NCBI RefSeq assembly: GCF_014174375.1
Contig: NZ_JABEQE010000001.1
Location: forward strand, 248,001-312,000
DNA length: 64,000 nt
Direction of reading: 5' to 3'
Origin: Gluconacetobacter asukensis
Lineage (GTDB): Bacteria > Pseudomonadota > Alphaproteobacteria > Acetobacterales > Acetobacteraceae
Below, one piece after another: positions 25,179 to 34,191 of the stretch. Under the pieces are notes generated by a model. That model was not told the origin of the DNA and searched no databases. It saw only the letters and a list, made by a program, of their open reading frames with translations. Position 1 is the first letter of the stretch. Every line of letters starts with the position of its first letter. The position numbers and the translations under genes are program-made.

Positions 25179-26914
25179 AGCGCATACTGGCCGTCATCCA
25201 GGCTGGCGAGGAGAGCGTCACGGGCGTTCTCGCCGGCGAGGCACTGCGCCGCGCGGCGCGCGAAACGGGCCGCCCGCTGGACGTCGAAATCCGCACCGCG
25301 CAGGGGACCCTCAACCCCCTGCCCGCCGACGCCCCGGGCGAGGACGAAGTGCTGCTGCTGGTCGGCACCGGCGGACAGCCCGACGAGGCCCTGGCCGCAC
25401 GGGCCAGCCGCCATCTGACGCTCGAATCCGTCCTGGCCGATCCGGGCCGCGCAATCACGGATCTGGACCGCCCGACCGACGCCGTGCGCCCGGGTGCCGC
25501 GCCGCAGGCCGCACGCCCGCCGCGCATCGTCGCCGTCACGTCCTGCCCGACCGGCATCGCCCATACCTTCATGGCGGCCGAGGGCCTGCAGGAGGCCGCG
25601 CGTCAGCTCGGCTATCCCTTCCGTGTCGAAACGCAAGGCTCGGTCGGCGCCGGCAATCCGCTGACCGAGCAGGAAATCGCCGACGCCGACGTGGTGGTGA
25701 TCGCGGCCGACCGGGAGGTCGATCGCGGCCGCTTCGGCGGCAAGCGCGTCTATGCCACCGGCGCCAAGCCGGCCATTACCGGCGGCGCCGCCGTGATCGC
25801 GAAGGCCCTGGCCGAGGCGACCGTGCAGCCCGCGGCCGGCTCGGCCTCCGCTGGCGCGTCCCAATCGTCCGGCAAGGGCGAACGCGCCGGCCCCTACAAG
25901 CATCTGATGACGGGCGTGTCCTTCATGCTGCCCTTCGTCGTGTCCGGCGGCCTGCTGATCGCGCTCGCCTTCGCGCTGGGCGGCATCCATGCCAACGATG
26001 CCTCGTCGGACGGAACCCTGGCCCACACCCTGTTCACCATCGGGGCCAAGGCCGGCTTCGCGCTGATGGTCCCGGCACTGGCGGGCTATATCGCCTTCTC
26101 GGTGGCCGATCGTCCGGGCCTGGCGCCGGGCATGATCGGCGGCATCCTGGCCGCGAACCTCAATGCCGGCTTTCTCGGCGGCATCGCGGCGGGCTTCGTC
26201 GCAGGCTATGCGGTGGACGGGCTCAATCGCCTGATCCAGCTGCCCAAGACCCTGCAAGGGCTGAAGCCGATCCTGATCCTGCCGTTGCTGGGCACGCTGA
26301 TCACCGGCCTGCTGACGGTCTACGCCATCGGCCAGCCCGTCGCCGCCCTGATGGCCTTCCTCACGGACTGGCTGCGCGACATGCAGGGGTCCAGCGCGAT
26401 ACTGCTGGGGCTGATCCTGGGGGCGATGTCCGCCTTCGACATGGGCGGCCCGGTGAACAAGGCGGGCTATGCCTTCTCGGTCGGGCTGATCGCCAGCGCG
26501 GTCTATACGCCGATGGCCGCCACGATGGTCGCCGGCATGGTGCCGCCTCTGGCGGCGGCGCTGGCGACACGCCTGTTCCATGCGCGCTTCACGGCCGAGG
26601 AGCGCGAGGCTGGCGCGACGGCGGCGGTGCTGGGGTTGGCCTTCATCACCGAGGGCGCCATTCCCTTCGCCGCCCGCGATCCCCTGCGGGTCATCCCCGC
26701 CATGATGGCGGGTTCGGCAACGGCGGGCGCGATCTCCATGGTGGCGGGCGTGGAGCTGAAAGTGCCGCATGGCGGCATCTTCGTCCTGCCCATTCCAGGC
26801 GCCGTCACCCATCTGGCCGCCTATGTGGTGGCACTGCTCGCGGGCACAGTCGTCAGCGCCGTATTGATCGGCCTGCTGATGCGCACGCCCGTACGAGCCG
26901 AAAAGATGGCCTGA
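25175..26914 (+). CDS. fruA: PTS fructose-specific transporter EIIBC
   Basis: This 579-residue membrane permease takes up fructose and phosphorylates it at C1. An N-terminal EIIB-like domain without the active Cys (about residues 1-105) precedes the true EIIB with Cys124 in VTSCPTGIAHTFMAAE. EIIC follows from about residue 240, with several membrane helices (FMLPFVVSGGLLIALAFALG), the DMGGPVNKAGYAF loop and the FITEGAIPFAARDP motif. With fruB and fruK it forms a complete fructose uptake route. Confidence 0.95.
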   Translation: MKRILAVIQAGEESVTGVLAGEALRRAARETGRPLDVEIRTAQGTLNPLPADAPGEDEVLLLVGTGGQPDEALAARASRHLTLESVLADPGRAITDLDRPTDAVRPGAAPQAARPPRIVAVTSCPTGIAHTFMAAEGLQEAARQLGYPFRVETQGSVGAGNPLTEQEIADADVVVIAADREVDRGRFGGKRVYATGAKPAITGGAAVIAKALAEATVQPAAGSASAGASQSSGKGERAGPYKHLMTGVSFMLPFVVSGGLLIALAFALGGIHANDASSDGTLAHTLFTIGAKAGFALMVPALAGYIAFSVADRPGLAPGMIGGILAANLNAGFLGGIAAGFVAGYAVDGLNRLIQLPKTLQGLKPILILPLLGTLITGLLTVYAIGQPVAALMAFLTDWLRDMQGSSAILLGLILGAMSAFDMGGPVNKAGYAFSVGLIASAVYTPMAATMVAGMVPPLAAALATRLFHARFTAEEREAGATAAVLGLAFITEGAIPFAARDPLRVIPAMMAGSATAGAISMVAGVELKVPHGGIFVLPIPGAVTHLAAYVVALLAGTVVSAVLIGLLMRTPVRAEKMA

Positions 26915-26935
26915 AGGGCGCCGGACGCGCCCTTC
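26913..26935. terminator. Bidirectional terminator between fruA and the ecsC-like gene
   Basis: A perfect 9-base-pair stem (GAAGGGCGC and GCGCCCTTC, loop CGGAC) begins within the fruA stop codon and ends 1 base before the convergent stop. No clear T-run follows, so strength is uncertain. Confidence 0.55.
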
Positions 26936-26936
26936 G

Positions 26937-27827
26937 TCAGAAGGGCTGGCTGGCGCCGGTCATGCCGGCGCGCAGCGATTCAGCGGTGCGCCGCACCTCC
27001 GGCCCATGTTCGCGCTCCAGGCGTCGGATGGTGAAATGCGCCCGGGCCAGGGCGCGGTAATGCGCCAGGAAGGCCACGTTGAGCGAGGCTCCGCACAGCG
27101 CGCCGGCAACCGGCATCATCTGCACCGCCAGCTTGCGCGACAGGCCCAGCCCGTAATGCGACGCAACCTCGGATACCAGCATCACCACCGGCCGGCCGCG
27201 CAGCATCGCGCGGGCCGAGAAATAGCCCAGTTCGCTCTCGTCATCGGCGGCACCGACCGGAAAGGCCCGCAGCGCGAACACTTCGAGGCACGCGCGCCTG
27301 GCATCCTGGGTGGACAGATCCTCGCCTTCCTCGCGGGCAATGCGCGCGATCTCGCGCATGATAGCCAGGGTGGTGAAGGTGACATCGGGCAGCAGACCGG
27401 CAAGCCCGGCAAACCCACCGACCGCACCCGACACCGTCACCGCCGCCTGCAGCGCCGGCCCCCGCCATGCCGGGGTGGAAATCGGGGCAGGAACAACGGC
27501 GGAAACAGAGGGGCCGGTCGCCACCGCAGCCGAGTCGAGTACTACCTGCTCGCCCTTGAGCGGGGTCATGCCAACGATCGCGATATCAAAAGCGCGTGAA
27601 ATCGCGCTCTCGGCGATTCCCTTCAGCTTGGCCTGCATGGTGGGCGCCATGCCCAGGCCCCGCATGCCCAGTTGTGCCGCCTGGCCGACCGCACCGCCCA
27701 TCAGGTCCGCCAGCCGCACCAGCACGCCGCGACCCGATTCGACCTTTTCCAGCGCGCGCTGCAGTTCGGCGATCGCCGGGGCGTCCAGCACCAGTGGAGC
27801 GACCTCGCCCCCGGTTTGAATGGTCAT
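26937..27827 (-). CDS. EcsC-family protein
   Basis: This 296-residue protein resembles the EcsC family (EcsC is the third Ecs gene in Bacillus; its role is unclear). Recognisable family traits are the Gly/Ala-rich mid-region (SGAVGGFAGLAGLLPDVTFTTLAIMREIARIAREEGED), the conserved LEVFALRAF, and the VSRKLAVQMMP-like C-terminal helix region (GLGLSRKLAVQMMPVAGALCG). One or two hydrophobic stretches suggest membrane association. It is convergent with fruA and probably transcribed alone. Confidence 0.8.
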   Translation of the reverse strand: MTIQTGGEVAPLVLDAPAIAELQRALEKVESGRGVLVRLADLMGGAVGQAAQLGMRGLGMAPTMQAKLKGIAESAISRAFDIAIVGMTPLKGEQVVLDSAAVATGPSVSAVVPAPISTPAWRGPALQAAVTVSGAVGGFAGLAGLLPDVTFTTLAIMREIARIAREEGEDLSTQDARRACLEVFALRAFPVGAADDESELGYFSARAMLRGRPVVMLVSEVASHYGLGLSRKLAVQMMPVAGALCGASLNVAFLAHYRALARAHFTIRRLEREHGPEVRRTAESLRAGMTGASQPF

Positions 27828-28059
27828 TCCCCAACCCTCCTGCCGGTCATGCGCCCCCGCCCGCCCGCATGGACGAGGCGACGGCCAGTAGATGAAGCCC
27901 CACCGGTAACGGCGGGCATCGCTTTATCAAGCATATTACCCCTCTCGCAAATCCACCGTCACGCCGTATATGGTTCGTGATGCAGGGCCGCCATGTCCAT
28001 GCCGGGAGAGGACGAACCGGTCACAGCCCAGGTACAGTCCGAACGCAAGGAGAACCCTT

Positions 28060-28599
28060 ATGGATGCGATGAAGGCCCCCCGGCCCACCATGCGGACGAC
28101 GCGCCCCACCCTGCTCTGCTGCGCCGGCGCGGCCCTTGTGGCCGGCTGGAGCATGGCGGCGATACACGCCGCCCAGGCCGCCCCGCGCCACACAACCCGC
28201 GCGCCGGCGCCCGCGACCGGCACCCTGAATGCGCCCGTTTCGTCGTCGCTCGAGCCGGCCGACGCCCGCCGCGACCCGACCGCCGACCCCGACAATCCCC
28301 CGGCCCCGCCGCCGCCCGACGGCTATCAGGTGGTGCAGGACGAGGATGTCACGGCCCAGACCTTCAGCCCGGAGATCGCCGCCCTCCACGGCCCCGGCCT
28401 GCCGTCGATCGAGGCCCGCCAGACCCCGCGCGATTCCCGCGACGTGCCATCGCATTTCAGCGTCTTCGACGTGCCCGTGAAGTTCAACGCCCCGGTGCAG
28501 CCGGCCTATAACGCGGCCTTCACCTATTCGACCTATGGCGGCCAACCCGGACGCGGCATCCAGGCCATCGGCGCCGAAGGCGCCGCCGGAGAGCCGTAG
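28060..28599 (+). CDS. Exported protein of unknown function
   Basis: This is a 179-residue protein with no recognised family. The ATG at 28060 follows AAGGAGAA. A signal peptide or anchor (about residues 17-40, LCCAGAALVAGWSMAAIHAAQA) is followed by a Pro/Ala-rich stretch (DPDNPPAPPPPDGYQVVQD) and a short folded-looking end (SHFSVFDVPVKFNAPVQPAYN, FTYSTYGGQPGRG). Its stop codon lies inside the left arm of a structured intergenic element. The 232-base region upstream (27828-28059), between two divergent starts, shows no recognisable site. Confidence 0.7.
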   Translation: MDAMKAPRPTMRTTRPTLLCCAGAALVAGWSMAAIHAAQAAPRHTTRAPAPATGTLNAPVSSSLEPADARRDPTADPDNPPAPPPPDGYQVVQDEDVTAQTFSPEIAALHGPGLPSIEARQTPRDSRDVPSHFSVFDVPVKFNAPVQPAYNAAFTYSTYGGQPGRGIQAIGAEGAAGEP

Positions 28600-28751
28600 A
28601 GGCCCCGCTGCCGGCAATCCGACGCGCGTTTTCTGCGCTTCACTGCTCACGGCCAAAAAGGCCGCTCCGCTGCGATGCTCAAAAACACACGCCGGACGCG
28701 GCCCGTGCCGGGCCGCTCTTGCTCGGCAGCGGAGCCTCTACGGCTCTCCGG
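28586..28751 (-). repeat. Structured intergenic element, copy 3 (long form)
   Basis: The left arm CCGGAGAGCCGTAGAGGC at 28586-28603 includes the last codons and TAG stop of the upstream gene; its near-perfect inverted copy lies at 28722-28751. The interior is the element in reverse orientation (GCAATCCGACGCGCGTT, then CGGACGCGGCCCG). The element fills the gap between two convergent genes. Confidence 0.85.
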
Positions 28752-28761
28752 CCCCCTTAAT

Positions 28762-29172
28762 TCACTTAAATCCGCCCATGCGGCACAGATGCGCCCAGTG
28801 CGCATCCGACACTGGCACGACCGAGAGGCGCGACTGGCGCACCAGGGCCAGGTCGGCCAGGTCCGGGTCGGCCTTGATCGCCGCCAGCGTCACCGGATGG
28901 GGCATCGGCCCCACGGCGCGGACATCGACACAGACCCAGCCGCCATCGGCGGCGGTCGGGTCGGGATAGGCTTCCCGCACGATCTCGACCACGCCCACGA
29001 TCTCGCGGCCGATATTGGAATGATAGAAGAAGGCACGGTCACCCCGCGCCATCGCCATCAGGTTGCGCTTCGCCTGGTGGTTGCGCACGCCGGTCCAGGG
29101 CTCGACGCCATGGGCGACCTGCTGGTCCCACGAAAAGGCGTCGGGTTCGGATTTCACAAGCCAGTACGCCAT
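28762..29172 (-). CDS. EVE-domain protein (thymocyte nuclear protein 1-like)
   Basis: This 136-residue single-domain EVE/PUA-like protein is predicted to bind modified bases in DNA or RNA. Visible hallmarks are the N-terminal YWLVKSEPDAFSWD, the VRNHQAKRNL helix, the FFYHSN strand and the IVGVVEIVREAYPDPTA loop. It starts 3 bases after the YciI-like gene's stop and is likely cotranscribed with it. The cellular role is unknown in bacteria. Confidence 0.92.
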   Translation of the reverse strand: MAYWLVKSEPDAFSWDQQVAHGVEPWTGVRNHQAKRNLMAMARGDRAFFYHSNIGREIVGVVEIVREAYPDPTAADGGWVCVDVRAVGPMPHPVTLAAIKADPDLADLALVRQSRLSVVPVSDAHWAHLCRMGGFK

Positions 29173-29175
29173 CCG

Positions 29176-29469
29176 CTATTCCACCAGCTGTCCGTCACGG
29201 AAGACCGGGCGGAAGGGGCGGATCACCACGCTTTCGAACACGTCGGCCTTTGCATACGGGTCGCTGGCGGCAAAACCCTCGGCGGTTGCGCGGTCTTCCA
29301 CGTCGATCAGCAGCATGCTGCCGCAGGGCCGCCCGTCCGCGCCCATCAGCGGGCCACCCTGGATGATCCGGTCCTGATAGGCCTGCAGATAGGCCAGATG
29401 CTGCGGCCGCGTGGCGATGCGCGTTTCCAGCGCCCCCGGCTTGTCGGTGCAGATGATGGCGAAGAGCAT
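29176..29469 (-). CDS. YciI-like protein
   Basis: This 97-residue protein has the ferredoxin-like YciI fold. Family marks are MLFAIICTDKPGALETR at the start, the RPQHLAYLQAY helix with its conserved His, the GGPLMG strand and the SDPYAKADVFESVVIRPF end. YciI proteins are small homodimers of unclear function; the conserved His/Asp pair has been proposed as catalytic. The start follows AAGGAGA. It forms a two-gene unit with the EVE gene. Confidence 0.9.
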   Translation of the reverse strand: MLFAIICTDKPGALETRIATRPQHLAYLQAYQDRIIQGGPLMGADGRPCGSMLLIDVEDRATAEGFAASDPYAKADVFESVVIRPFRPVFRDGQLVE

Positions 29470-29628
29470 GGGAAGTCTCCTTCCGGAAAAGGCGGGCCGG
29501 CCCGCCACGTGAACAACGCGCCATGTATCCGGCGCGGGCCGTGCCTTTCTTCGCATGTTCGTGTAGGAACGGAAAGCGAAACGCCCCCACCGTCCCCGAC
29601 GGACGCATAAAGCAGGAGTCCCCCGCGT

Positions 29629-30465
29629 GTGGGGGAGAACGAGACCGTCTTGAACGCCACACCGAGCCTTGCCGCACGCACGGGCAATTTCTTCCACCGC
29701 TACGCCAATCCGGGGCGGTTTCTCCGGCTGGGCGCGCGCCTGCAACCCTGGCTGACCTGGCCCGCCATCCTGCTGTCGGTCGCCGGCATCGTCTGGGGCC
29801 TGTTCCTCTCGCCCGCCGACTGGCAGCAGGGGGACAGTGTGCGGATCATGTATGTCCATGTGCCTGCCGCATGGCTGGCATCGTCGGGCTATATGGGGCT
29901 GGCAATCTGCTCGCTGCTGTCGCTGGTCTGGCGCCATCCGCTGGCCGACCTGGCGGCGGTGGAAATCGGCCCGGTCGGCGCCTCGGTCACCGCCATCTGC
30001 CTGGCCACCGGTTCGCTGTGGGGCAAGCCGATGTGGGGCACCTGGTGGGTGTGGGACGCACGGCTGACCTCGGTGCTGGTGCTGTTCTTCCTCTATCTGG
30101 GCCATATCGCGCTGATCCGCGCCTTCGACGAGCCGCAGCGCGGCTATCGCGCCGCCGCGATCCTCGGCCTGGCCGGGGCGGTGGACCTGCCGATCATCAA
30201 GTTCAGCGTGCAATGGTGGAACACGCTGCACCAGCCCGACAGCATCACGCTGACGGCCGCCCCCACCATGTCGACCGCCATGCTGTGGCCGCTGCTGGTC
30301 TGCACCATCGGCTTCACGCTCGGCTTCGCCGCCATCCTGGTCGCGCGCCTGCGCGCCGCCGTGATGGAAAGCCGGGTCCGCACCGCACTGGCCATGCGCC
30401 GTGGCCGGACCGACAGCCATGACGCCCAGGATTCGGGCCAGGACCTGAGCGGAGCCGTCGCATGA
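29629..30465 (+). CDS. ccmC: Heme exporter protein CcmC
   Basis: CcmC loads heme onto CcmE during System I cytochrome c maturation. The 278-residue protein has six membrane helices and the WWD heme-handling motif GTWWVWDARLTS, with conserved periplasmic His in VHVPAAW and WWNTLHQPDS. The start is a GTG at 29629, 10 bases after AGGAG; an in-frame TTG at 29650 is the alternative. It is the first gene of a ccmCDEFGHI run, and no ccmA or ccmB lies upstream. Its stop overlaps ccmD by ATGA. Confidence 0.95.
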   Translation: MGENETVLNATPSLAARTGNFFHRYANPGRFLRLGARLQPWLTWPAILLSVAGIVWGLFLSPADWQQGDSVRIMYVHVPAAWLASSGYMGLAICSLLSLVWRHPLADLAAVEIGPVGASVTAICLATGSLWGKPMWGTWWVWDARLTSVLVLFFLYLGHIALIRAFDEPQRGYRAAAILGLAGAVDLPIIKFSVQWWNTLHQPDSITLTAAPTMSTAMLWPLLVCTIGFTLGFAAILVARLRAAVMESRVRTALAMRRGRTDSHDAQDSGQDLSGAVA

Positions 30466-30617
30466 CCCACCTGCCCTACATCATCACCGCCTACGGGCTG
30501 ACCATCGGGCTTGCCGTCATCCTGGGCGGCGGTGCCGCGCTGCGCCTGCGCCGGGCTCGCGCGCGCCTGGCCGCGCTGGAACGTCCTTCCCGCAGCGGTG
30601 GAGCCTCCGCGCCATGA
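30462..30617 (+). CDS. ccmD: Heme exporter small subunit CcmD
   Basis: This 51-residue protein has one membrane helix (YIITAYGLTIGLAVILGGGAA) followed by an Arg-rich cytoplasmic tail (LRLRRARARLAALE), the standard CcmD plan. CcmD releases holo-CcmE from CcmC. It overlaps ccmC and ccmE by four bases each (ATGA), which fixes both ends despite its small size. Confidence 0.9.
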   Translation: MTHLPYIITAYGLTIGLAVILGGGAALRLRRARARLAALERPSRSGGASAP

Positions 30618-31144
30618 CCCGCAAGAGCCGTCGCCTGTGGCTGGTCGGCGGGTGCCTGATCGGGCTGGGCACCGCCACCGCGCTGACGCTGAGCGCGTTC
30701 TCCTCCAACATCGTCTTCTTCATGGCGCCGTCGCAGGTCCATGCCCACCCGCCGGCCGCCGACCGCACCATCCGGCTGGGCGGGATGGTGGTGGCCGGAT
30801 CGGTGCGCCAGCAGAAGAACGGCGACACCCCCGTCAACCAGTTCAACGTCACGGATGGCCAGGACGCCGTCACGGTGCGTTACGAAGGCATCCTGCCCGA
30901 CTTGTTCCGCGAGGGGCAGAGCGTGGTGGCCATCGGCACCGTGCTGGCCGACGGATCGTTCCGCGCCAGCGAAGTTCTGGCCAAGCATGACGAGACCTAC
31001 ATGCCCAAGGAAGTCGCCGAGGCCCTGCGCCGCAGCGGCAAATGGGACCCCCGCTACGGCAAGGCCCCCGATGCCGCGAGTTGGAATGCCATGACCACAA
31101 GCGCCACGGGCCAGGATAAAGCTGCCTCGCAGCATGGAAGCTGA
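30614..31144 (+). CDS. ccmE: Periplasmic heme chaperone CcmE
   Basis: This 176-residue protein is a membrane-anchored beta-barrel that covalently holds heme. The N-terminal helix (LWLVGGCLIGLGTATAL) precedes the OB-fold domain (IRLGGMVVAGSV, TVRYEGILPDLFREGQ). The heme-binding His and following Tyr are in LAKHDETYMPKEV. The C-terminal tail is hydrophilic. It is translationally coupled to ccmD. Confidence 0.96.
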   Translation: MTRKSRRLWLVGGCLIGLGTATALTLSAFSSNIVFFMAPSQVHAHPPAADRTIRLGGMVVAGSVRQQKNGDTPVNQFNVTDGQDAVTVRYEGILPDLFREGQSVVAIGTVLADGSFRASEVLAKHDETYMPKEVAEALRRSGKWDPRYGKAPDAASWNAMTTSATGQDKAASQHGS

Positions 31145-31150
31145 CTGAAC

Positions 31151-33130
31151 ATGACCCCGGAACTGGGAAATTTCGCCCTCGCGCTGGCCTGCTGCCTCGC
31201 CGCCGGGCAGGCGGTGCTGCCGATGGTCGGCGCGCGGCGCCGCGATCCGCGCCTGATGGCGCTGGCCCCTGCTTTGGCCATCGGGCAGCTTCTGGCGCTG
31301 CTCTATTCCTTTGCCTGCCTGATCCATTCCGCGATCCAGGACGATTTCTCGGTCCAGAACGTCGCGGCCAACAGCGCGGTGGCCAAGCCGCTCCTGTATA
31401 AAATCACCGGCGTATGGGGCAATCACGAGGGCTCGGTCCTGCTGTGGGCGCTGATCCTGGGCCTGTGCGGCGGCGCGGTGGCGCTGTTCGGCCGCGACCT
31501 GCCCTCCGCCCTGCGGGCACGGGTGATCGCGGTGCTGGGCGGGGTCTCGGCGGGCTTCCAGCTTTTCTGCCTGACCACATCGAACCCGTTCGACCGTGTC
31601 TGGCCGGCGCCGATGGACGGCCAGGGCATGAACCCGCTGTTGCAGGACCCCGGCCTGGCCTTCCATCCGCCCATTCTCTACACCGGCTATGTCGGCTTCG
31701 CGGTGCCGTTCGCCTTCGCCGTCGCGGCGCTGATCGAAGGCCGCGTCGATGCCGCCTGGGGCCGCTGGGTCCGCCCATGGGCGGTCGCGGCCTGGTGCTT
31801 CCTCACCTGCGGCATCGCGCTCGGCTCGTGGTGGTCCTATTACGTGCTCGGCTGGGGCGGCTACTGGTTCTGGGACCCGGTGGAAAACGCGTCGCTGATC
31901 CCGTGGCTGACCGGCACCGCATTGGTCCATTCCGCCATCGTCGTGGAAAAGCGCGAGGCGCTGAAGATCTGGACCGTGCTGCTGGCCATCGGCACCTTCT
32001 CCTTCTCGCTCTCCGGCACCTTCCTGGTGCGCTCGGGCATCCTCAATTCCGTCCACGCCTTCGCCAATGACCCCGCACGCGGCATCTTCATCCTGGGCCT
32101 GCTGGGGCTGGTGATCGGCGGGTCGCTGCTGCTGTTCGCCATCCGCGCGCCGCAGCTCGCGGCCGGCGGCGTGTTCGCCCCGGTATCGCGCGAGGGGCTG
32201 CTGGTACTCAACAACATCCTGCTCTGCTCGATCTGCGCGGTGGTGCTGACGGGCACGATGTACCCGCCCTTCATGTCGCTGCTGTTCGGCAAGACGATCT
32301 CGGTCGGCAAGCCGTTCTTCGACGCCACGGCGGCGCCGATGGCGATCCCGCTGATGGCCTTCATGGGGCTGGGCCCGATGATGCCGTGGAAGCGCGCGCA
32401 GCTCTGGCCGGTGCTGCGCCGGCTGTGGTGGGCCGGGGCCGTGACCGTGCTGGCCTTCGCCTTCGCAGCCTGGCGGGTCCGCGACCTGCTGCCGCTGCTG
32501 GCCGCCACCGGCGCCGTCTGGGTCATCGCCAGCAGCATCGCCGACATTGCCGAGCGCATCCGCCTGTTCCGCATCCCCGTGGGCGCAAGCTGGCAGCGCG
32601 CCCGCATGCTGCCGCGCGCGGCCCTCGGCGCGGCGCTGGCCCATGCCGGCGTCGGCGTCAGCGTGCTGGGGCTGGCCGCGATGTCGCAGGCCCAGCACCG
32701 GATCGTCGAGGTCCATATCGGCCAGACCGAAATGCTGGCCGGCGATTCCTGGACGCTGACCGAGGTGCGCGCCGCACCGGGCCCGAACTACACGGCGCTG
32801 ATCGCGACCATCGAAGTGCGACATGACGGACACCTGGTCACGGTGCTGCACCCCGCCAAACGCACATTCGCCAGCCAGAACCAGACGACGACGGAGGTGG
32901 CCATTCATACCAACCTGATGTCCGACCTGTACGGCGTGCTGGGCGACCGGCACGATAACGGCGCGGAGACGACCTACGTGCTGCGCCTGCATTACAACCC
33001 GCTGGCGCCATGGATGTGGCTGGGCGGGCTGATCATGGCCCTGGGCGGGGTGCTGTCCCTGTCCGACCGGCGGATGCGCGTGGGCGCCCCCCGCCGCGCC
33101 GCGGCCGCCGGCCTGGTGGCCACGTCATGA
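31151..33130 (+). CDS. ccmF: Heme lyase subunit CcmF
   Basis: CcmF joins heme from holo-CcmE to the CXXCH motif of apocytochrome c. The 659-residue polytopic protein carries the WWD motif (GGYWFWDPVENASLIPWL) with conserved His in GNHEGSVLLW and AFHPPILYTGYVG. The soluble domain near the C-terminus (LVTVLHPAKRTFASQNQTTTEVAI) is also typical. The stop overlaps the next gene by ATGA. Confidence 0.97.
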   Translation: MTPELGNFALALACCLAAGQAVLPMVGARRRDPRLMALAPALAIGQLLALLYSFACLIHSAIQDDFSVQNVAANSAVAKPLLYKITGVWGNHEGSVLLWALILGLCGGAVALFGRDLPSALRARVIAVLGGVSAGFQLFCLTTSNPFDRVWPAPMDGQGMNPLLQDPGLAFHPPILYTGYVGFAVPFAFAVAALIEGRVDAAWGRWVRPWAVAAWCFLTCGIALGSWWSYYVLGWGGYWFWDPVENASLIPWLTGTALVHSAIVVEKREALKIWTVLLAIGTFSFSLSGTFLVRSGILNSVHAFANDPARGIFILGLLGLVIGGSLLLFAIRAPQLAAGGVFAPVSREGLLVLNNILLCSICAVVLTGTMYPPFMSLLFGKTISVGKPFFDATAAPMAIPLMAFMGLGPMMPWKRAQLWPVLRRLWWAGAVTVLAFAFAAWRVRDLLPLLAATGAVWVIASSIADIAERIRLFRIPVGASWQRARMLPRAALGAALAHAGVGVSVLGLAAMSQAQHRIVEVHIGQTEMLAGDSWTLTEVRAAPGPNYTALIATIEVRHDGHLVTVLHPAKRTFASQNQTTTEVAIHTNLMSDLYGVLGDRHDNGAETTYVLRLHYNPLAPWMWLGGLIMALGGVLSLSDRRMRVGAPRRAAAAGLVATS

Positions 33131-33705
33131 GCGACAACGCACCCCGGCCGGACCTGCCGCGCCGGCGCCTGCTGATGGCGGCCCCGCTGGTGGTGGCGGG
33201 CGGCGCGGGCGTCGCGTTCTGGCGCATGCTGTCGGGCATGCAGCAGGGCTCGTTCGACCCGCACGACATCCAGGCCCCGGCGCTGAACCGTCCGGTGCCG
33301 GATTTCACCCTGCCCGACCAGTTGCCGGGCCAGGGCTTCGGCGCCGCCGACCTCCGGGCCTTGAAGGTGCCGGTACTGGTCAATTTCTTCGCCTCCTGGT
33401 GCATCCCCTGCGTCGCCGAAATGCCGCAGCTCAACGCCCTGAAGGCCCGGTTGCCCATCTGGGGCATCGCCTACAAGGACAAGCCGGCCGATGCGCTGGG
33501 CTTCGTCCGCCGCGCGGGCAATCCCTATGCCCGCATCGCCAGCGATCTGTCGGGCATGACCGCGATCGACTGGGGCGTGTCCGGCGTGCCGGAATCGTTC
33601 CTGATCGGACCGGGCGGCGTCATCCGCTGGCATTCCGCCGCCGCGCTGGACGAGGCCACCGCCCACCAGACCCTGCTGCCCCTGGCCGCGAGCCTGCGGA
33701 TATGA
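33127..33705 (+). CDS. ccmG: Thiol-disulfide oxidoreductase CcmG (DsbE)
   Basis: This 192-residue protein is a membrane-tethered thioredoxin fold that keeps apocytochrome c cysteines reduced. The anchor has a twin-Arg-like start (RRRLLMAAPLVVAGGAGVAF). The active site is ASWCIPCVAEMPQ, and the CcmG-specific GIAYKD and the cis-Pro loop GVPESFLIG are present. It overlaps ccmF and the next gene by four bases at each end. Confidence 0.95.
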   Translation: MSDNAPRPDLPRRRLLMAAPLVVAGGAGVAFWRMLSGMQQGSFDPHDIQAPALNRPVPDFTLPDQLPGQGFGAADLRALKVPVLVNFFASWCIPCVAEMPQLNALKARLPIWGIAYKDKPADALGFVRRAGNPYARIASDLSGMTAIDWGVSGVPESFLIGPGGVIRWHSAAALDEATAHQTLLPLAASLRI

Positions 33706-34178
33706 GTGCCGCGATGCGCCGCCTGGCCGCCATGCTGGCCACCGTACTGGCCCTGACGATCGGCCTGTCCCCGCTGGCCGCCGTGGCCGTGGACGACCCG
33801 TCGGAAATGCTGCCCGACCCCCATCAGGAAGCCCGCGCCCAGGCCATCGGGTCGCAATTGCGCTGCCTAGTCTGCCAGAACGAATCGATCGAGGACAGCA
33901 GCGCCGGCCTGGCCCGCGACCTGCGCCACGTGGTGCGCGAGCATGTCGCCAAGGGGGAATCCGATCGCCAGATCATGGACTGGATGGTCGGCCGCTACGG
34001 CAATTTCATCCGCCTGAGCCCACCGCTGACTACCGGCACCGTCCTGCTGTGGCTGATGCCGGTCCTCGCCCTGCTGGTCGGCGGTCTCGTCGCCTTCCTG
34101 TCCTTCCGCCGCGCCCGCGGCACCGGCCCCGCACCGCTGAGCGACGACGAGCGCACGCGCCTGACCGACCTGACCTGA
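33702..34178 (+). CDS. ccmH: Cytochrome c maturation protein CcmH (CycL)
   Basis: This 158-residue protein is part of the heme lyase complex and reduces apocytochrome c. A signal peptide (about residues 1-29) is followed by the redox motif LRCLVCQNESI and the helical domain (RDLRHVVREHVAKGESDRQI, MVGRYGNFI). One C-terminal membrane helix follows (VLLWLMPVLALLVGGLVAFL). This is the short form that pairs with a separate CcmI, the next gene. Confidence 0.95.
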   Translation: MSAAMRRLAAMLATVLALTIGLSPLAAVAVDDPSEMLPDPHQEARAQAIGSQLRCLVCQNESIEDSSAGLARDLRHVVREHVAKGESDRQIMDWMVGRYGNFIRLSPPLTTGTVLLWLMPVLALLVGGLVAFLSFRRARGTGPAPLSDDERTRLTDLT

Positions 34179-34191
34179 CCGCGCTGAGATA

